The translations under genes were made by a program, and so were the position numbers. Shown here piece by piece: positions 44,802 through 54,144 of a stretch of 64,000 bases of DNA. Each line of letters begins with the position of its first letter. Position 1 is the stretch's first letter. The notes beneath the pieces were generated by a model. The model was not told where the DNA came from. It was given only the letters and a program-made list of their open reading frames with translations, and did no database searches. The stretch is from Clostridiaceae bacterium (GTDB taxonomy: Bacteria; Bacillota; Clostridia; Saccharofermentanales; Saccharofermentanaceae): the NCBI GenBank assembly GCA_012729635.1, contig JAAYCT010000009.1:62001-126000 (forward strand), in the 5' to 3' direction.

Positions 44802-45323
44802 GTGAAAGACGTTTTTCTTGAAAAAATTGTTACTCATCGCAAGAGTCCGTTTGAGTTGTTTTTAAAATTCATGATTGTGCTTACAACGATTACGGTCATT
44901 TTGGTAGTCAATTTAAATGTTATGTTTTATATACCTCAACTCATGCCCTTGGCTTTGATGCTTTCGTTCGGACTTGTATATTTGGGCTATCGACTTTTTA
45001 CTTCCATCAATGTGGAGTACGAATACTCTTTGACCAATGACGACCTTACAATCGAGAGGATTTCCGCCAAGCGAAAGAGGAAGGTTGTTTTTTCCGCCAG
45101 CTGTAAAAGTTTTGAACGTGTCGCCCCGATATCGGATCCGGAATATCTGAATAGACTTAAATCTTCTGCGGCATTTATTGATTTTTCATCGTCCGACAGA
45201 GAAATAACATGGTACATTTTCTTAACTCGCGGAGGAAGAAAAACAACGATTCTATTTGATTATGATGAGCGGTTTATCTCTGTTTTTCAGCGTTACAATC
45301 CGAGGAATGTAGTTTTGACCTGA
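44802..45323 (+). CDS. Small membrane protein with a PH-like cytoplasmic domain
   Basis: Function unknown. 173 residues: two hydrophobic helices at about 20-38 and 45-68, then a soluble domain with strands EYEYSLTNDDLTIERI and RKVVFSASCKSFERV, and TWYIFLTRGGRKTTILFDY near the end. The layout (two helices then a beta sandwich reading N-D-D-L-x-I) recalls bacterial PH-like membrane proteins. GTG start, with GGAGGG 7 bases upstream. It lies 18 bases before the UMF1 transporter, so probably one transcript. Confidence 0.7.
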   Translation: MKDVFLEKIVTHRKSPFELFLKFMIVLTTITVILVVNLNVMFYIPQLMPLALMLSFGLVYLGYRLFTSINVEYEYSLTNDDLTIERISAKRKRKVVFSASCKSFERVAPISDPEYLNRLKSSAAFIDFSSSDREITWYIFLTRGGRKTTILFDYDERFISVFQRYNPRNVVLT

Positions 45324-45347
45324 GATAACGATTGGGAGGAAATGATC

Positions 45348-46694
45348 ATGACAAGAGCCCTCAAATCCGAAAAAGCATTAACAAGAGCGGAAAAATCATG
45401 GATCGGTTACGATTGGGCGAATTCCGTATATGCAACAATCATTATGGCCGCATTATTTCCGATTTATTTCGGTTGGGTCGGAGTGGCTTCCGGATTTGAG
45501 GCAACTGAGGCGTCATCGATGTGGGCTTTCGGGACTTCGATCGCGACTGCGGTAGTAGCGATCCTTGCGCCGGTACTCGGCGCATTTGCTGATTTTGCCG
45601 GAATGAAGAAAAAGCTCCTTATTTCGTTTATTCTGATCGGAACAACATTTACTTTTTTGATGGCCATTACAGATCATGTGTGGTTGATGTTGGTTGGGTA
45701 CGTTCTTTCCTATATCGGATTTACGGGAGCAAACCTTTTCTATGATTCATTTTTGACGGATGTTACAACCAAGGATCGAATGGATAAGATATCATCTCTT
45801 GGATTTTCGATGGGGTATGTCGGAGGAAGCACGATCGCTTTTTTGATTGCCCTCGCAATTATTTATGTTCTTGGGTTTGAGAATTGGCTCGGTTATAAAA
45901 TTGCCGCAGTGATTACTTCGGTTTGGTGGATGGTGTTCAGTATCCCGATGATTATGAATGTAAAACAGATCCATTACATCGAAAAACCTCCGAGAATAGG
46001 GGAACAAGTCAAACTCACGTTCAAGAACATTTTCAAAACGTTTATGACTATTGTAAAAATTCGCGGACTTTTGTTTTTCATAATCGCTTATTTTTTCTAT
46101 ATTGACGGCGTTAATTCCGTAATTCATTTGGCCACATCATACGGAACAACTTTGGAATTGGACCCCCTGCTAATGGTTGCAGCACTTTTGGTTACTCAAA
46201 TCGTTGCGATTCCCTTCACGATTCTTTTCGGATATTTTGCAAGAAAAGTGGGGTCTCTTAATATGATTCTGATTGCCGTATGCATTTACGCATTGATTTG
46301 CGGCGTCGGATTTTATATGGGATATATGATTGAAATTGCACCCGAAATCGGTCCCGAAAGAGAAGCCGCCGTTTCTTTCGCTCAAATCCTATTCTTTGTC
46401 ATGGCCACCCTGGTTGGCACGGTTCAGGGTGGGATACAGGCTTTGTCCCGATCATTTTTCGGACGGATGATTCCCGCGAACCGATCGAATGAATTTTTCG
46501 GCTTTTTCGATATTTTCGGAAAATTCGCGGCAGTGATGGGTCCTGCGATTTATGGTGCCGTAACCCTAATAACCGGCAGTTCCGCAACGGGTATCGTTGC
46601 AATCGGAGCATTGTTCATTACGGCGTTTATCATCCTGGTCATCAACAAAAAAACGATCGGGGAGACCGAGAAGACAGGAATACAAGCACTCTGA
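45348..46694 (+). CDS. UMF1-family MFS transporter (Atg22-like)
   Basis: A 12-helix transporter of about 449 residues. The N-terminal WIGYDWANSVYATIIMAALFPIYF segment, ANLFYDSFLTDVTTKDRMDKISSLGFSMGYVGG, and the late GTVQGGIQALSRSFFGRMIP are diagnostic for the UMF1 (unknown major facilitator) group related to yeast Atg22 vacuolar amino-acid effluxers. The substrate in bacteria is unknown. GGGAGGA at 45335-45341 fits ATG 45348, not the ATG at 45342. Confidence 0.9.
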   Translation: MTRALKSEKALTRAEKSWIGYDWANSVYATIIMAALFPIYFGWVGVASGFEATEASSMWAFGTSIATAVVAILAPVLGAFADFAGMKKKLLISFILIGTTFTFLMAITDHVWLMLVGYVLSYIGFTGANLFYDSFLTDVTTKDRMDKISSLGFSMGYVGGSTIAFLIALAIIYVLGFENWLGYKIAAVITSVWWMVFSIPMIMNVKQIHYIEKPPRIGEQVKLTFKNIFKTFMTIVKIRGLLFFIIAYFFYIDGVNSVIHLATSYGTTLELDPLLMVAALLVTQIVAIPFTILFGYFARKVGSLNMILIAVCIYALICGVGFYMGYMIEIAPEIGPEREAAVSFAQILFFVMATLVGTVQGGIQALSRSFFGRMIPANRSNEFFGFFDIFGKFAAVMGPAIYGAVTLITGSSATGIVAIGALFITAFIILVINKKTIGETEKTGIQAL

Positions 46695-46762
46695 TCAGCG
46701 TAACGAAATCAGTGAATCGGGAGGATGATAACGCTTCGGCCTTGGCCGAAACGAGAAGTGGT

Positions 46763-47530
46763 ATGAATCGATATTCGTTCCGAATTATGACTGCGGACGT
46801 TGACTTCCGTGAACATCTCCATATGCATGCACTTTTCGGAATGCTTCAGGAAGCGGCCGCGAGAAATGCAGAGGAACTGGGATGGGGTCCTGTCGCGATG
46901 GATGACATGAACGCATCCTGGATCATTCTTCGGATGTCGGTTCGTTTGGAAAAAAAGCCTGTCTTAAGTGAGCGTATCTTTATCGAAACCTGGTCCAGAG
47001 GTTACGAGCGGTTACTCTTTATCCGCGATTTTCTGATTTATGACAGCAAAGATTCGATTATCGGCAGAGCGACATCCAGTTGGATCCCGATCGACAAGAG
47101 TTCCGGGAAGCCGATTCGCCCCCAATTTTTTGATCAAATCAGCGAGCGTGCTTATAATGAACGAAAGGCTTTATTTGACCATGCCGTTCGCCTCAAGCCT
47201 TTTGTTTCCGACATGGAGTATGCGAAGGATCATATCGAGTACATTAAGAAGTACGCAGATTACAGTGATATCGATAAAAATCTACATGTGAATAATACCC
47301 GATATATCGCGTGGAGTATGGATGCCGCAAATTTCGCCAATCTAACTCAATATGATATGCTGTCTGCGGACATCAATTATATGTGCGAAATAAAGCACAG
47401 GGAAAAAGTCTATCTTTTCTTTGCGTCAAGCGACGACGAGATTCGTGTTGACGGAATAGTCGAAGGAACAGGGAAAATCGCGTTCTGTTGCCGTCTTCAT
47501 TCGGAAGGATCAATCGGAGGAAGCAAATGA
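46763..47530 (+). CDS. Acyl-ACP thioesterase
   Basis: Releases fatty acids from acyl carrier protein. Double hot-dog protein of the FatA/FatB-like bacterial family: DVDFREHLHMHALFGMLQEAA and WIILRMSVRLEKKP in the first half, then SWIPIDKSSGKPIRP and DIDKNLHVNNTRYIAW with catalytic Asn/His/Asp-type residues. The open frame begins with GTG at 46712, but the conserved part starts at ATG 46763; a GGGAGG lies between them at 46719, so the true start is uncertain. About 255 residues. The stop overlaps the ABC ATPase start (ATGA). Confidence 0.85.
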   Translation: MNRYSFRIMTADVDFREHLHMHALFGMLQEAAARNAEELGWGPVAMDDMNASWIILRMSVRLEKKPVLSERIFIETWSRGYERLLFIRDFLIYDSKDSIIGRATSSWIPIDKSSGKPIRPQFFDQISERAYNERKALFDHAVRLKPFVSDMEYAKDHIEYIKKYADYSDIDKNLHVNNTRYIAWSMDAANFANLTQYDMLSADINYMCEIKHREKVYLFFASSDDEIRVDGIVEGTGKIAFCCRLHSEGSIGGSK

Positions 47531-48480
47531 TTGAAATAAAAAATGTTTCGAAGTATTACGGTGATAAACTCGCGTTGAATAATGTTTCCTTCGAAGTTCG
47601 TGACGGTGAGTTGCTCGGTCTGCTCGGTCCGAACGGTGCGGGAAAAACGACATTAATGAACATTCTTACCGGTTTTTTATCGTCTACATCCGGTACGGTA
47701 TCAATCGACGGACACGACATTTTGGAAGAGCCGGCCGAAGCCAAGAGAAACATAGGATATTTACCTGAAAATCCGCCGCTTTATCCCGATATGACGGTTC
47801 GTGAATACCTTCGATTTGTCTGTGAACTCAAGAAAATTCCGAAGGTTTCCCGCGAAAAGGCAATTGCCGAAGCGCTTTCCCTCGTGAAAATATTTGAAGT
47901 ATCCGGGAGGGTGATCCGAAATCTGTCCAAGGGCTATAAACAAAGGGTCGGATTGGCTCAGGCCATTATATCAAAACCCAAAATCCTGATTCTTGATGAA
48001 CCAACAATCGGATTAGATCCGCGTCAGATTATTGAGATCAGGAATTTAATAATGTCCCTTAAAGGGAAACATACGATTATCTTCAGTTCTCATGTTCTTA
48101 CTGAAATTCAATCTGTCTGCGATCGGGTCGTGATTATTTTTGACGGGAAAAGAGTTGCGATTGATACTCCTTTGGACTTGGCGAGCAGGATGATCGGTCC
48201 CAAACGCCTTTCTCTGACCGTTGCGAGTGAATCGGAATATATTGGCGATGCACTTCGCTCGATAGAAGGAATCAAAAGGGTCACTGTCGTCAGGTCCGAG
48301 GATGGGAATGTTCAGTATGAATTGTTATTGGAGCCCAGTGCGGATGTGCGGCGGGATATATTTTTTTCAATGGCTTCCAATTCATGGCCGATCGTAGAAA
48401 TGCGCTCCAATGAGCCTTCGCTTGAAGATGTTTATCTCGGAGTTACTTCGCTTGCGGAGCGGAAAGGCGGATCAAAATGA
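47527..48480 (+). CDS. ABC exporter ATP-binding subunit (GldA-like)
   Basis: Powers an ABC-2 type exporter. 317 residues: Walker A GPNGAGKTT (34-42), Q-loop region YLPENPPLYPDMTV, signature LSKGYKQR (133-140), Walker B LILDEPT (154-160), H-switch SSHVLTEIQ. A C-terminal extension of about 90 residues follows, as in drug/gliding-type ABC-2 ATPases. ATG 47527, GGAGGAAGC upstream. With its permease, GldG-like and DUF4340 neighbours it forms a Gld-type export complex; similar clusters occur in non-gliding Firmicutes, so gliding is not implied. Confidence 0.93.
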   Translation: MIEIKNVSKYYGDKLALNNVSFEVRDGELLGLLGPNGAGKTTLMNILTGFLSSTSGTVSIDGHDILEEPAEAKRNIGYLPENPPLYPDMTVREYLRFVCELKKIPKVSREKAIAEALSLVKIFEVSGRVIRNLSKGYKQRVGLAQAIISKPKILILDEPTIGLDPRQIIEIRNLIMSLKGKHTIIFSSHVLTEIQSVCDRVVIIFDGKRVAIDTPLDLASRMIGPKRLSLTVASESEYIGDALRSIEGIKRVTVVRSEDGNVQYELLLEPSADVRRDIFFSMASNSWPIVEMRSNEPSLEDVYLGVTSLAERKGGSK

Positions 48481-49256
48481 TTGCATATTATAAGCGAGAA
48501 CTGTTGTCCTACTTCCGTTCTCCGACCGGTTGGGTTGCAATGGCGCTCTACGCGATAATCAGCGGGTTTTTCTTCTCCTCCTGGATCCCGTCCGGCGGGT
48601 TTGATTTGTCCGGAGAATTCGTTTTTGTTTCGGGTATTCTGTTTATCGTCGTTCCGATTATTACAATGCGTTTGTTTTCGGAGGAAAAAAAGACCGGTAC
48701 CGATGTCTTGATGTATACAGCTTCATCAAGTTTATCGGGAATCGTTGTTGCAAAGTATCTTGCCGCACTTACGTTATTTCTTTTAATGAATATCACGTTG
48801 TTGATCCATATGCTGATCCTTCTGATCTTTGGCGGAGAAATCAATGCCGTTACCGTCGGATCATTATTCGGACTTTTGTTGTTGGGCGCGGTTTTTATCG
48901 CGATCGGCACATTCGCGTCCGCCACGACCGAAAACCAAATCATTGCGGCACTTCTCAGCTTTACCGTGATACTACTCTCCCGTTTCGTGTTTATCTTTTC
49001 GGAACAGTTTCGTTCCATTACCGTTGGAATTTTATCGGCACTTAACGTTTTTGGTATCAGCTCGGAACGAATCGCTTCCGCAGGGAACGGAGTACGAGAC
49101 GCGATGAACTGGCTTGACCCTTATGCAAAGGTAGATGATTATTTTATCGGAGTATTTCGAATTCAGCCGATTATTTTCTGTGTTTCCGTCATCGTATTTT
49201 TTCTTTTCTTGACATACCGATTGATGGAGAAACGCAGATGGAGTCAAAACGGATAA
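48477..49256 (+). CDS. ABC-2 type permease subunit
   Basis: 259 residues, six membrane helices (first near residues 18-35, last about 232-252), with the conserved RELLSYFRSPTGWVAMALYA N-terminal amphipathic region and SEEKKTGTDVLMYTAS segment between helices 2 and 3. Starts at ATG 48477, overlapping the ATPase stop. Partner of the upstream ATPase; substrate unknown. Confidence 0.9.
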   Translation: MIAYYKRELLSYFRSPTGWVAMALYAIISGFFFSSWIPSGGFDLSGEFVFVSGILFIVVPIITMRLFSEEKKTGTDVLMYTASSSLSGIVVAKYLAALTLFLLMNITLLIHMLILLIFGGEINAVTVGSLFGLLLLGAVFIAIGTFASATTENQIIAALLSFTVILLSRFVFIFSEQFRSITVGILSALNVFGISSERIASAGNGVRDAMNWLDPYAKVDDYFIGVFRIQPIIFCVSVIVFFLFLTYRLMEKRRWSQNG

Positions 49257-49277
49257 TATGCCGAATGGAGGGCAAGA

Positions 49278-50771
49278 ATGAATTTGCTTAGAAAAATCAG
49301 CGAATTCCTGACTTTAAGGAAAAAGAAACGCTTCATTAAAGATCAACGATCACGATCAATGCACAAGTATTCGATTCTTTCCATCGTCGTTCTTTTTGTT
49401 ATCCTCATCATTATGAATGTGTTGGTTGATTTATTGGCGGAAAATCGCTTTGTTGATTTGACTGCACAGAAAATGAACTCAGTATCGGAAGAGACCCGGA
49501 AGGTTTTAACCGATCTTCCGGCAGAAGTTCAAATCATTGGTCTGTTTGAAAGACCCGATAACCTGGAATCCTCCATATATCAACTATTTGTTCCGCTTCT
49601 TGACAAATATGAGGAGTTATCAAAAGGCAAGATGAGCGTTTCGTATTATGATCCGGACGCTTACCCCTCTATAGTTTTTGGGCTCGATCCGACCGGGTCG
49701 ACTTCTTTTTCAAAGGATACGTACGTTGTGAAATCCGGTGATCGTTTTGTCATCATTGATCCAATGGATTGCTTGATTTTTGATTCGTATGAGTATTCGG
49801 TCAATAATCGCACGGTAATCGTTGGAAACAGCGTGGAGACGGTTTTCACGGGATCCATTTCATATTTGGTCTCCGGTGATTTAAGACGTGCGTATTTCAC
49901 AAACGGACACTCGGAATCCGGGAGCAGTACGATCCGTGATCTGCTCCGGTATGACGGTTACGAGTGTAAGGATTTATATTTGGAACAACAAGGGGGCATC
50001 CCCGATGACTGTGAAGTGATCATAATCAATCTTCCCAAAAGTGATTTTACGGAGAATGAAGCGGGCCTTCTTTCTGATTTCTTATCCGATGGAGGGAAAA
50101 TAATAATGGTCAGCGACTTTTCCTCGTATCCGACAGAGATGACGAATTTATTCGCGCTCGCCGAGAAAATGAGGATTTCAATCACCTCCGACATTATTCG
50201 CGAGAATTCGCCTGAGTTCATGCTGGTTGCTGATAACAACTACTACTCGAAGGGAATCGTATCGGATGCGTATTCCTCGCTTTTCGGCATTGAGTTTGTA
50301 ACCGTCGGTGAAAGCAGGAGCATTCAATTGGGTGATTATTCGGAATCGGATGCGACCGTGCGACCGATCCTTGCTTCCTCTTCGAATGCGGTTGCTCATT
50401 ATGTCGAATCAAACCCGACAGAAAATCTTGTTGAGGGAACGAAATATTTTGCACTCCATTCTGCAATTGACGGCAGGACGGGACGCGGTGAAATGATTGT
50501 GTTGGGAACGGGGTTTATTTCTGCGGATGAGTATATTTCTTCCCTAGGCACAAACGATGACGGCATTCGTTTTTTCAGATACCTGATTCACAGCCTTACC
50601 GGTAAAACCGTTCAAACTCCGATTCCCGCGAAATTCCTGCCCAGCTATGATTTTACGAATATGCCCTCGGTTTCAGAGCAAACGATATGGACGGTTATGC
50701 TGATTGCGATCATTCCTTTCGTATTCATCTCGGCAGGTATCATCGTATACTATCGAAGAAAGCACAAGTAA
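49278..50771 (+). CDS. GldG-like ABC-associated membrane protein
   Basis: 497 residues. N-terminal basic cytoplasmic part, helix (about 34-52), large extracytoplasmic domain and a C-terminal helix (about 467-489). Begins outside with FVDLTAQKMNSVSEETRKVL, the characteristic start of GldG/ABC_transp_aux proteins, and contains a carbohydrate-binding-like Rossmann part (RRAYFTNGHSESGSSTIRDLL; DGGKIIMVSDFSS). Directly follows the permease; 21-base gap. Confidence 0.88.
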   Translation: MNLLRKISEFLTLRKKKRFIKDQRSRSMHKYSILSIVVLFVILIIMNVLVDLLAENRFVDLTAQKMNSVSEETRKVLTDLPAEVQIIGLFERPDNLESSIYQLFVPLLDKYEELSKGKMSVSYYDPDAYPSIVFGLDPTGSTSFSKDTYVVKSGDRFVIIDPMDCLIFDSYEYSVNNRTVIVGNSVETVFTGSISYLVSGDLRRAYFTNGHSESGSSTIRDLLRYDGYECKDLYLEQQGGIPDDCEVIIINLPKSDFTENEAGLLSDFLSDGGKIIMVSDFSSYPTEMTNLFALAEKMRISITSDIIRENSPEFMLVADNNYYSKGIVSDAYSSLFGIEFVTVGESRSIQLGDYSESDATVRPILASSSNAVAHYVESNPTENLVEGTKYFALHSAIDGRTGRGEMIVLGTGFISADEYISSLGTNDDGIRFFRYLIHSLTGKTVQTPIPAKFLPSYDFTNMPSVSEQTIWTVMLIAIIPFVFISAGIIVYYRRKHK

Positions 50772-50772
50772 C

Positions 50773-52278
50773 ATGCCAAGCGGAATAAAATCGATACGAA
50801 ATTTGTGGATTCCCGGTATCATTCTGTTGGTTTTGATTGCTTTGTTGATTGCGGTTGTTTTCATAGGCCGGGATTCAAATACATTGCCCTCAGAAACCGA
50901 TTCGTCCGCTCCTTATACCCGGTTATCGCCCGAAGTGAAGGACATCCGATCTTTAAGTGTCATGAAGGAAAATCAACCGCTGTTCTCGATTATACGTAAT
51001 CCGTTATCGGGGGACGCATTTCGTTTTTCATTCGCGAATTCTGAATTAAACAATGATGAGAGATATTTCTCCGATTCTGAGATCAGTGAATTGGTGACGC
51101 ATTTATCCGAAGTCCGTTCCAACCGATCCGTCTCGTCCGAAGGGCGTGAGTTATCTGAGTTTGGGTTGAGTTCACCCTTGTTTACGGTTTCATTTGAATC
51201 AAAAACGGGGGAAATCGTCTGTATAAATATCGGCAATAAATCTCCGGATAAAGAATCCGTTTATGTACATGTAAACAACACGGGTCCCGTATATTTGATT
51301 TCCGCCGAGTATATCGATCTTATGGATATAAAAGCAACGGATCTTTTCGATCATGAGGGCCTTGTGATATCGGCTACGGAAATTTCACGGATTCGTTTTC
51401 ATCGAAAAGCGGATAATTTTTACATCACAGCCGTTCCTGACGACTTGTTACGTGAAACCGGTTATGACGGAGGCTTCAAGATCATTGAGCCCATTGAATA
51501 TACCGGCGGGGATGCTTTCAATCGATTGGCGTTTAACCTGCTCTCGATAACCATTGATGGTTATATTGGAGAAGGAATGGAAAAATTTTCCGATTATGGA
51601 TTAGATGATCCTCAATATGAGTACACGATTGAAAAATCCGACGGATCATCGGTCACCGTATATTTCTCGGAGGAAAGATCAGGCAATTATTTCGGGTACT
51701 CGGATTTCTTGCCGGGAATATTTTATATTGAGTCGAACAGAATTTCCGGAAACGGTATGAAAGTAGCATTGATTGATTGCTATTACCCGTATCCTTTACA
51801 GCTGAATATTTCGGATATCAAGAGAATCATCTCGAAATTTCCGGAAGGAGACTTTACGATCGACATCGATATTTCATCCGACTCGAATTTTTCCGATTCA
51901 GAAACAGAGATTGTTCTTAACGGCCGTGATGCGAAGGTGCGGGACGGGAAGGGTCAATACTATTTTTCATTGCTTTATTACGCAATCACGGAAATGAGAT
52001 TTTCAAGAATTGATCCAAATCAAAAAATGATTCGCGAGCCTGATATTTCTATTCAGATCGTATATAGAAATGACGAAATTACGCTTCTCGAGTTTTCGGA
52101 GCTGACTTCGGGTGAATATATGGTAATTATTGACCATGAGTACTCGGGCTTTATCATTTCTTCCGTTGAAATGTATGACGGAACAGATGAGAACCCCGGT
52201 GTTTGGTATTCCTATCGTCTATTGAGCAAAGCGCTTGACGGTCAAATCAACGGAACGTATGATATTTCTGTGCCGTAG
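50773..52278 (+). CDS. DUF4340 domain extracytoplasmic protein
   Basis: About 501 residues: helix near 14-32, then a beta-rich secreted domain. The repeated pattern SEFGLSSPLFTVSFES / SDYGLDDPQYEYTIEKSDG (about residues 130-150 and 273-293) is the hallmark of DUF4340, with two copies. Such proteins travel with Gld-type ABC exporters. It starts one base after the GldG-like stop; an open frame begins at 50704 but lies inside the previous gene. Role unknown, probably binding the exported material. Confidence 0.85.
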   Translation: MPSGIKSIRNLWIPGIILLVLIALLIAVVFIGRDSNTLPSETDSSAPYTRLSPEVKDIRSLSVMKENQPLFSIIRNPLSGDAFRFSFANSELNNDERYFSDSEISELVTHLSEVRSNRSVSSEGRELSEFGLSSPLFTVSFESKTGEIVCINIGNKSPDKESVYVHVNNTGPVYLISAEYIDLMDIKATDLFDHEGLVISATEISRIRFHRKADNFYITAVPDDLLRETGYDGGFKIIEPIEYTGGDAFNRLAFNLLSITIDGYIGEGMEKFSDYGLDDPQYEYTIEKSDGSSVTVYFSEERSGNYFGYSDFLPGIFYIESNRISGNGMKVALIDCYYPYPLQLNISDIKRIISKFPEGDFTIDIDISSDSNFSDSETEIVLNGRDAKVRDGKGQYYFSLLYYAITEMRFSRIDPNQKMIREPDISIQIVYRNDEITLLEFSELTSGEYMVIIDHEYSGFIISSVEMYDGTDENPGVWYSYRLLSKALDGQINGTYDISVP

Positions 52279-52295
52279 CACACAGAGGGGAACAG

Positions 52296-53474
52296 ATGAC
52301 AATAAAGAAAGAATCGGAAGATAAAAAAAGGGCGCAAGGCCGAAAGACAACCAATCGGATTTTGCCGTGGCTGATTTTTGTCAGCTTGTTGCTCGTAATC
52401 GCCGTCGGAATCCTTGTTTTTCTTGTGAAAAACCATGCGGAAGCCGGAAAGGGATCTGATTTACCCATCGGTGCGTACGCGATCTCCGGATTTGATTGTG
52501 ACTTCTCGGAAGCACAGCGGATTCATCCGTTTGCCGATGGATTACTTAAGGTGACCGCCACACGAGTCGTTTTTCTTTCGCTAAGCGGAAACGAAATTTA
52601 TAGCTATGACATGAGTATGGAAGATCCGATTTGCGTGATTTCGGGCGGAACCGCTTTTGTGGCGGATCAGGCCGGTTTTTCATATGCGAGTTTTGGAGCG
52701 CACGGTAAGATCTTTTCGGGATCTGCGCCGGGGAATATCAGTTTTTCAACGCTTTCGGAATCCGGATACGCGGCACTGATCATCGAAGAAAAAAACGCGA
52801 ACGGTGCGGTTATGATCATCGACCCTTCCGGCACAGTAATTGCAAAATGGCAATCTGTTGAGTCCGGTTATCCCGTCTCCCTTGCCTTTTCGCCGAACGG
52901 AAGCCTTTTAAGCGTTTCTCTTGTCAATACGGATGGTTCCCATATGCAGCCGAATTTGAAACAGTTGTTTATCCCGGACTCTTCTTTGGGAGAAAGACCG
53001 CGTGACCATGCTTTTGTGACGCCGGAATACTCCGGAATATTACCGAGCATTTCCTATAAAGATGAAGACCGATTGCTTTGGTCCGGTATTTCTGATGTGT
53101 TTTTTCTTTCTCAAGGGGTTCTTACTCGTATAGATGCGTCTTTTCCCAATATTATCTCGGTGGTTCCCGCAGGAGGGAATACGGGTATTCTGTATTCGGA
53201 CGGAATCGGAAAACAAATAAAAATCGGGATTGTCGATAATTCTCTCAATGTTCTCGAACCGGTGGTTCTGGGCAATCAAATCAAGTCTTTCTCGGTTTTC
53301 GAAAAATGGATTATCGTTGCTGTTGATGACCGGCTTTTACTAATTGATACAAATTCGTGTACAATCGAAAAAGAACGAGCGGTTGATGAAGATATTATCC
53401 GATTACGGTTGTCATCCAAGGATAGAGCCGTGATCGTAACGTCATCGGGAGTGAGAGAAATCCGCTTATCGTGA
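52296..53474 (+). CDS. DUF5711-type beta-propeller-like membrane protein
   Basis: 392 residues: basic N-terminus, helix about 24-44, then an all-beta repeat domain (VVFLSLSGNEIYSYDMS, VSLAFSPNGSLLSVS) resembling WD-like propellers and DUF5711 family proteins of Clostridia. No catalytic residues seen. GAGGGG before the ATG, 17 bases after the DUF4340 gene. Part of the export operon; function unknown. Confidence 0.75.
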   Translation: MTIKKESEDKKRAQGRKTTNRILPWLIFVSLLLVIAVGILVFLVKNHAEAGKGSDLPIGAYAISGFDCDFSEAQRIHPFADGLLKVTATRVVFLSLSGNEIYSYDMSMEDPICVISGGTAFVADQAGFSYASFGAHGKIFSGSAPGNISFSTLSESGYAALIIEEKNANGAVMIIDPSGTVIAKWQSVESGYPVSLAFSPNGSLLSVSLVNTDGSHMQPNLKQLFIPDSSLGERPRDHAFVTPEYSGILPSISYKDEDRLLWSGISDVFFLSQGVLTRIDASFPNIISVVPAGGNTGILYSDGIGKQIKIGIVDNSLNVLEPVVLGNQIKSFSVFEKWIIVAVDDRLLLIDTNSCTIEKERAVDEDIIRLRLSSKDRAVIVTSSGVREIRLS

Positions 53475-53493
53475 TAGGAAGGTGGGGATCGGC

Positions 53494-54144
53494 TTGGAAA
53501 CGGAACTGAAGCTTGCGTATCAAGCCCTACAAGAGCTTCTTTCGGTACCGGAGAAGAAGTGGTTTCGCAAATATCTCCTGCCGGATCCACCGGTTGAGCA
53601 AAAACTCAAGAGCTCCTATCTGGACACAGAAGACTTGTTGTTTCGCAATAACGGAGCGGTGGTTCGCGTTCGCGATGTAAACGGTGACGAGTATATTCAT
53701 ACCGTCAAGGTTTCATCCGGAGGAAATGACGGACTGCATCAAAGATTTGAATGGAATTATAAAACGTCGGATGATCGTTTTGATGTTCGTCTGTTTCTTG
53801 ATCAGGCTCGGTCCGATGACGATCCTTATGAAGTGCTCAGAAGCATCTTGGAGCAGGCTGCAGACATGGATTTGTCATGCGTTCTGCGCACACGTTTTGA
53901 TCGCAGGACGCACCTGTGCGGGTTCGGTGACAGCATTTTAGAGGTGTCTCTGGATTATGGTGAAATCATTGCCGGGGATAAAAAGGAAAATATATGTGAA
54001 ATGGAAATCGAGCTTTTAGAAGGCGATGTCCGGGATCTTTTGTCCTTCGGTGAAATTGTTATGTTGAAAAGTAACTGCACGCCCGAAAGTGTAAGTAAAT
54101 ACGGGCGAGGTGTTCGATTGCTCGGTATCGGCGACCCGACATGA
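53494..54144 (+). CDS. CYTH domain protein (inorganic triphosphatase-like)
   Basis: About 216 residues with the defining E-T-E-L-K (ExExK) at the very N-terminus, R-V-R-D, KVSSGG, and tail SLDYGEI plus E-M-E-I-E-L. CYTH enzymes hydrolyse triphosphates such as tripolyphosphate or thiamine triphosphate. TTG at 53494 with AGGAAGG upstream puts ExExK at residue 2, fitting the family; the GTG at 53482 overlaps the Shine-Dalgarno. Stop overlaps the flavoprotein start. Confidence 0.88.
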   Translation: METELKLAYQALQELLSVPEKKWFRKYLLPDPPVEQKLKSSYLDTEDLLFRNNGAVVRVRDVNGDEYIHTVKVSSGGNDGLHQRFEWNYKTSDDRFDVRLFLDQARSDDDPYEVLRSILEQAADMDLSCVLRTRFDRRTHLCGFGDSILEVSLDYGEIIAGDKKENICEMEIELLEGDVRDLLSFGEIVMLKSNCTPESVSKYGRGVRLLGIGDPT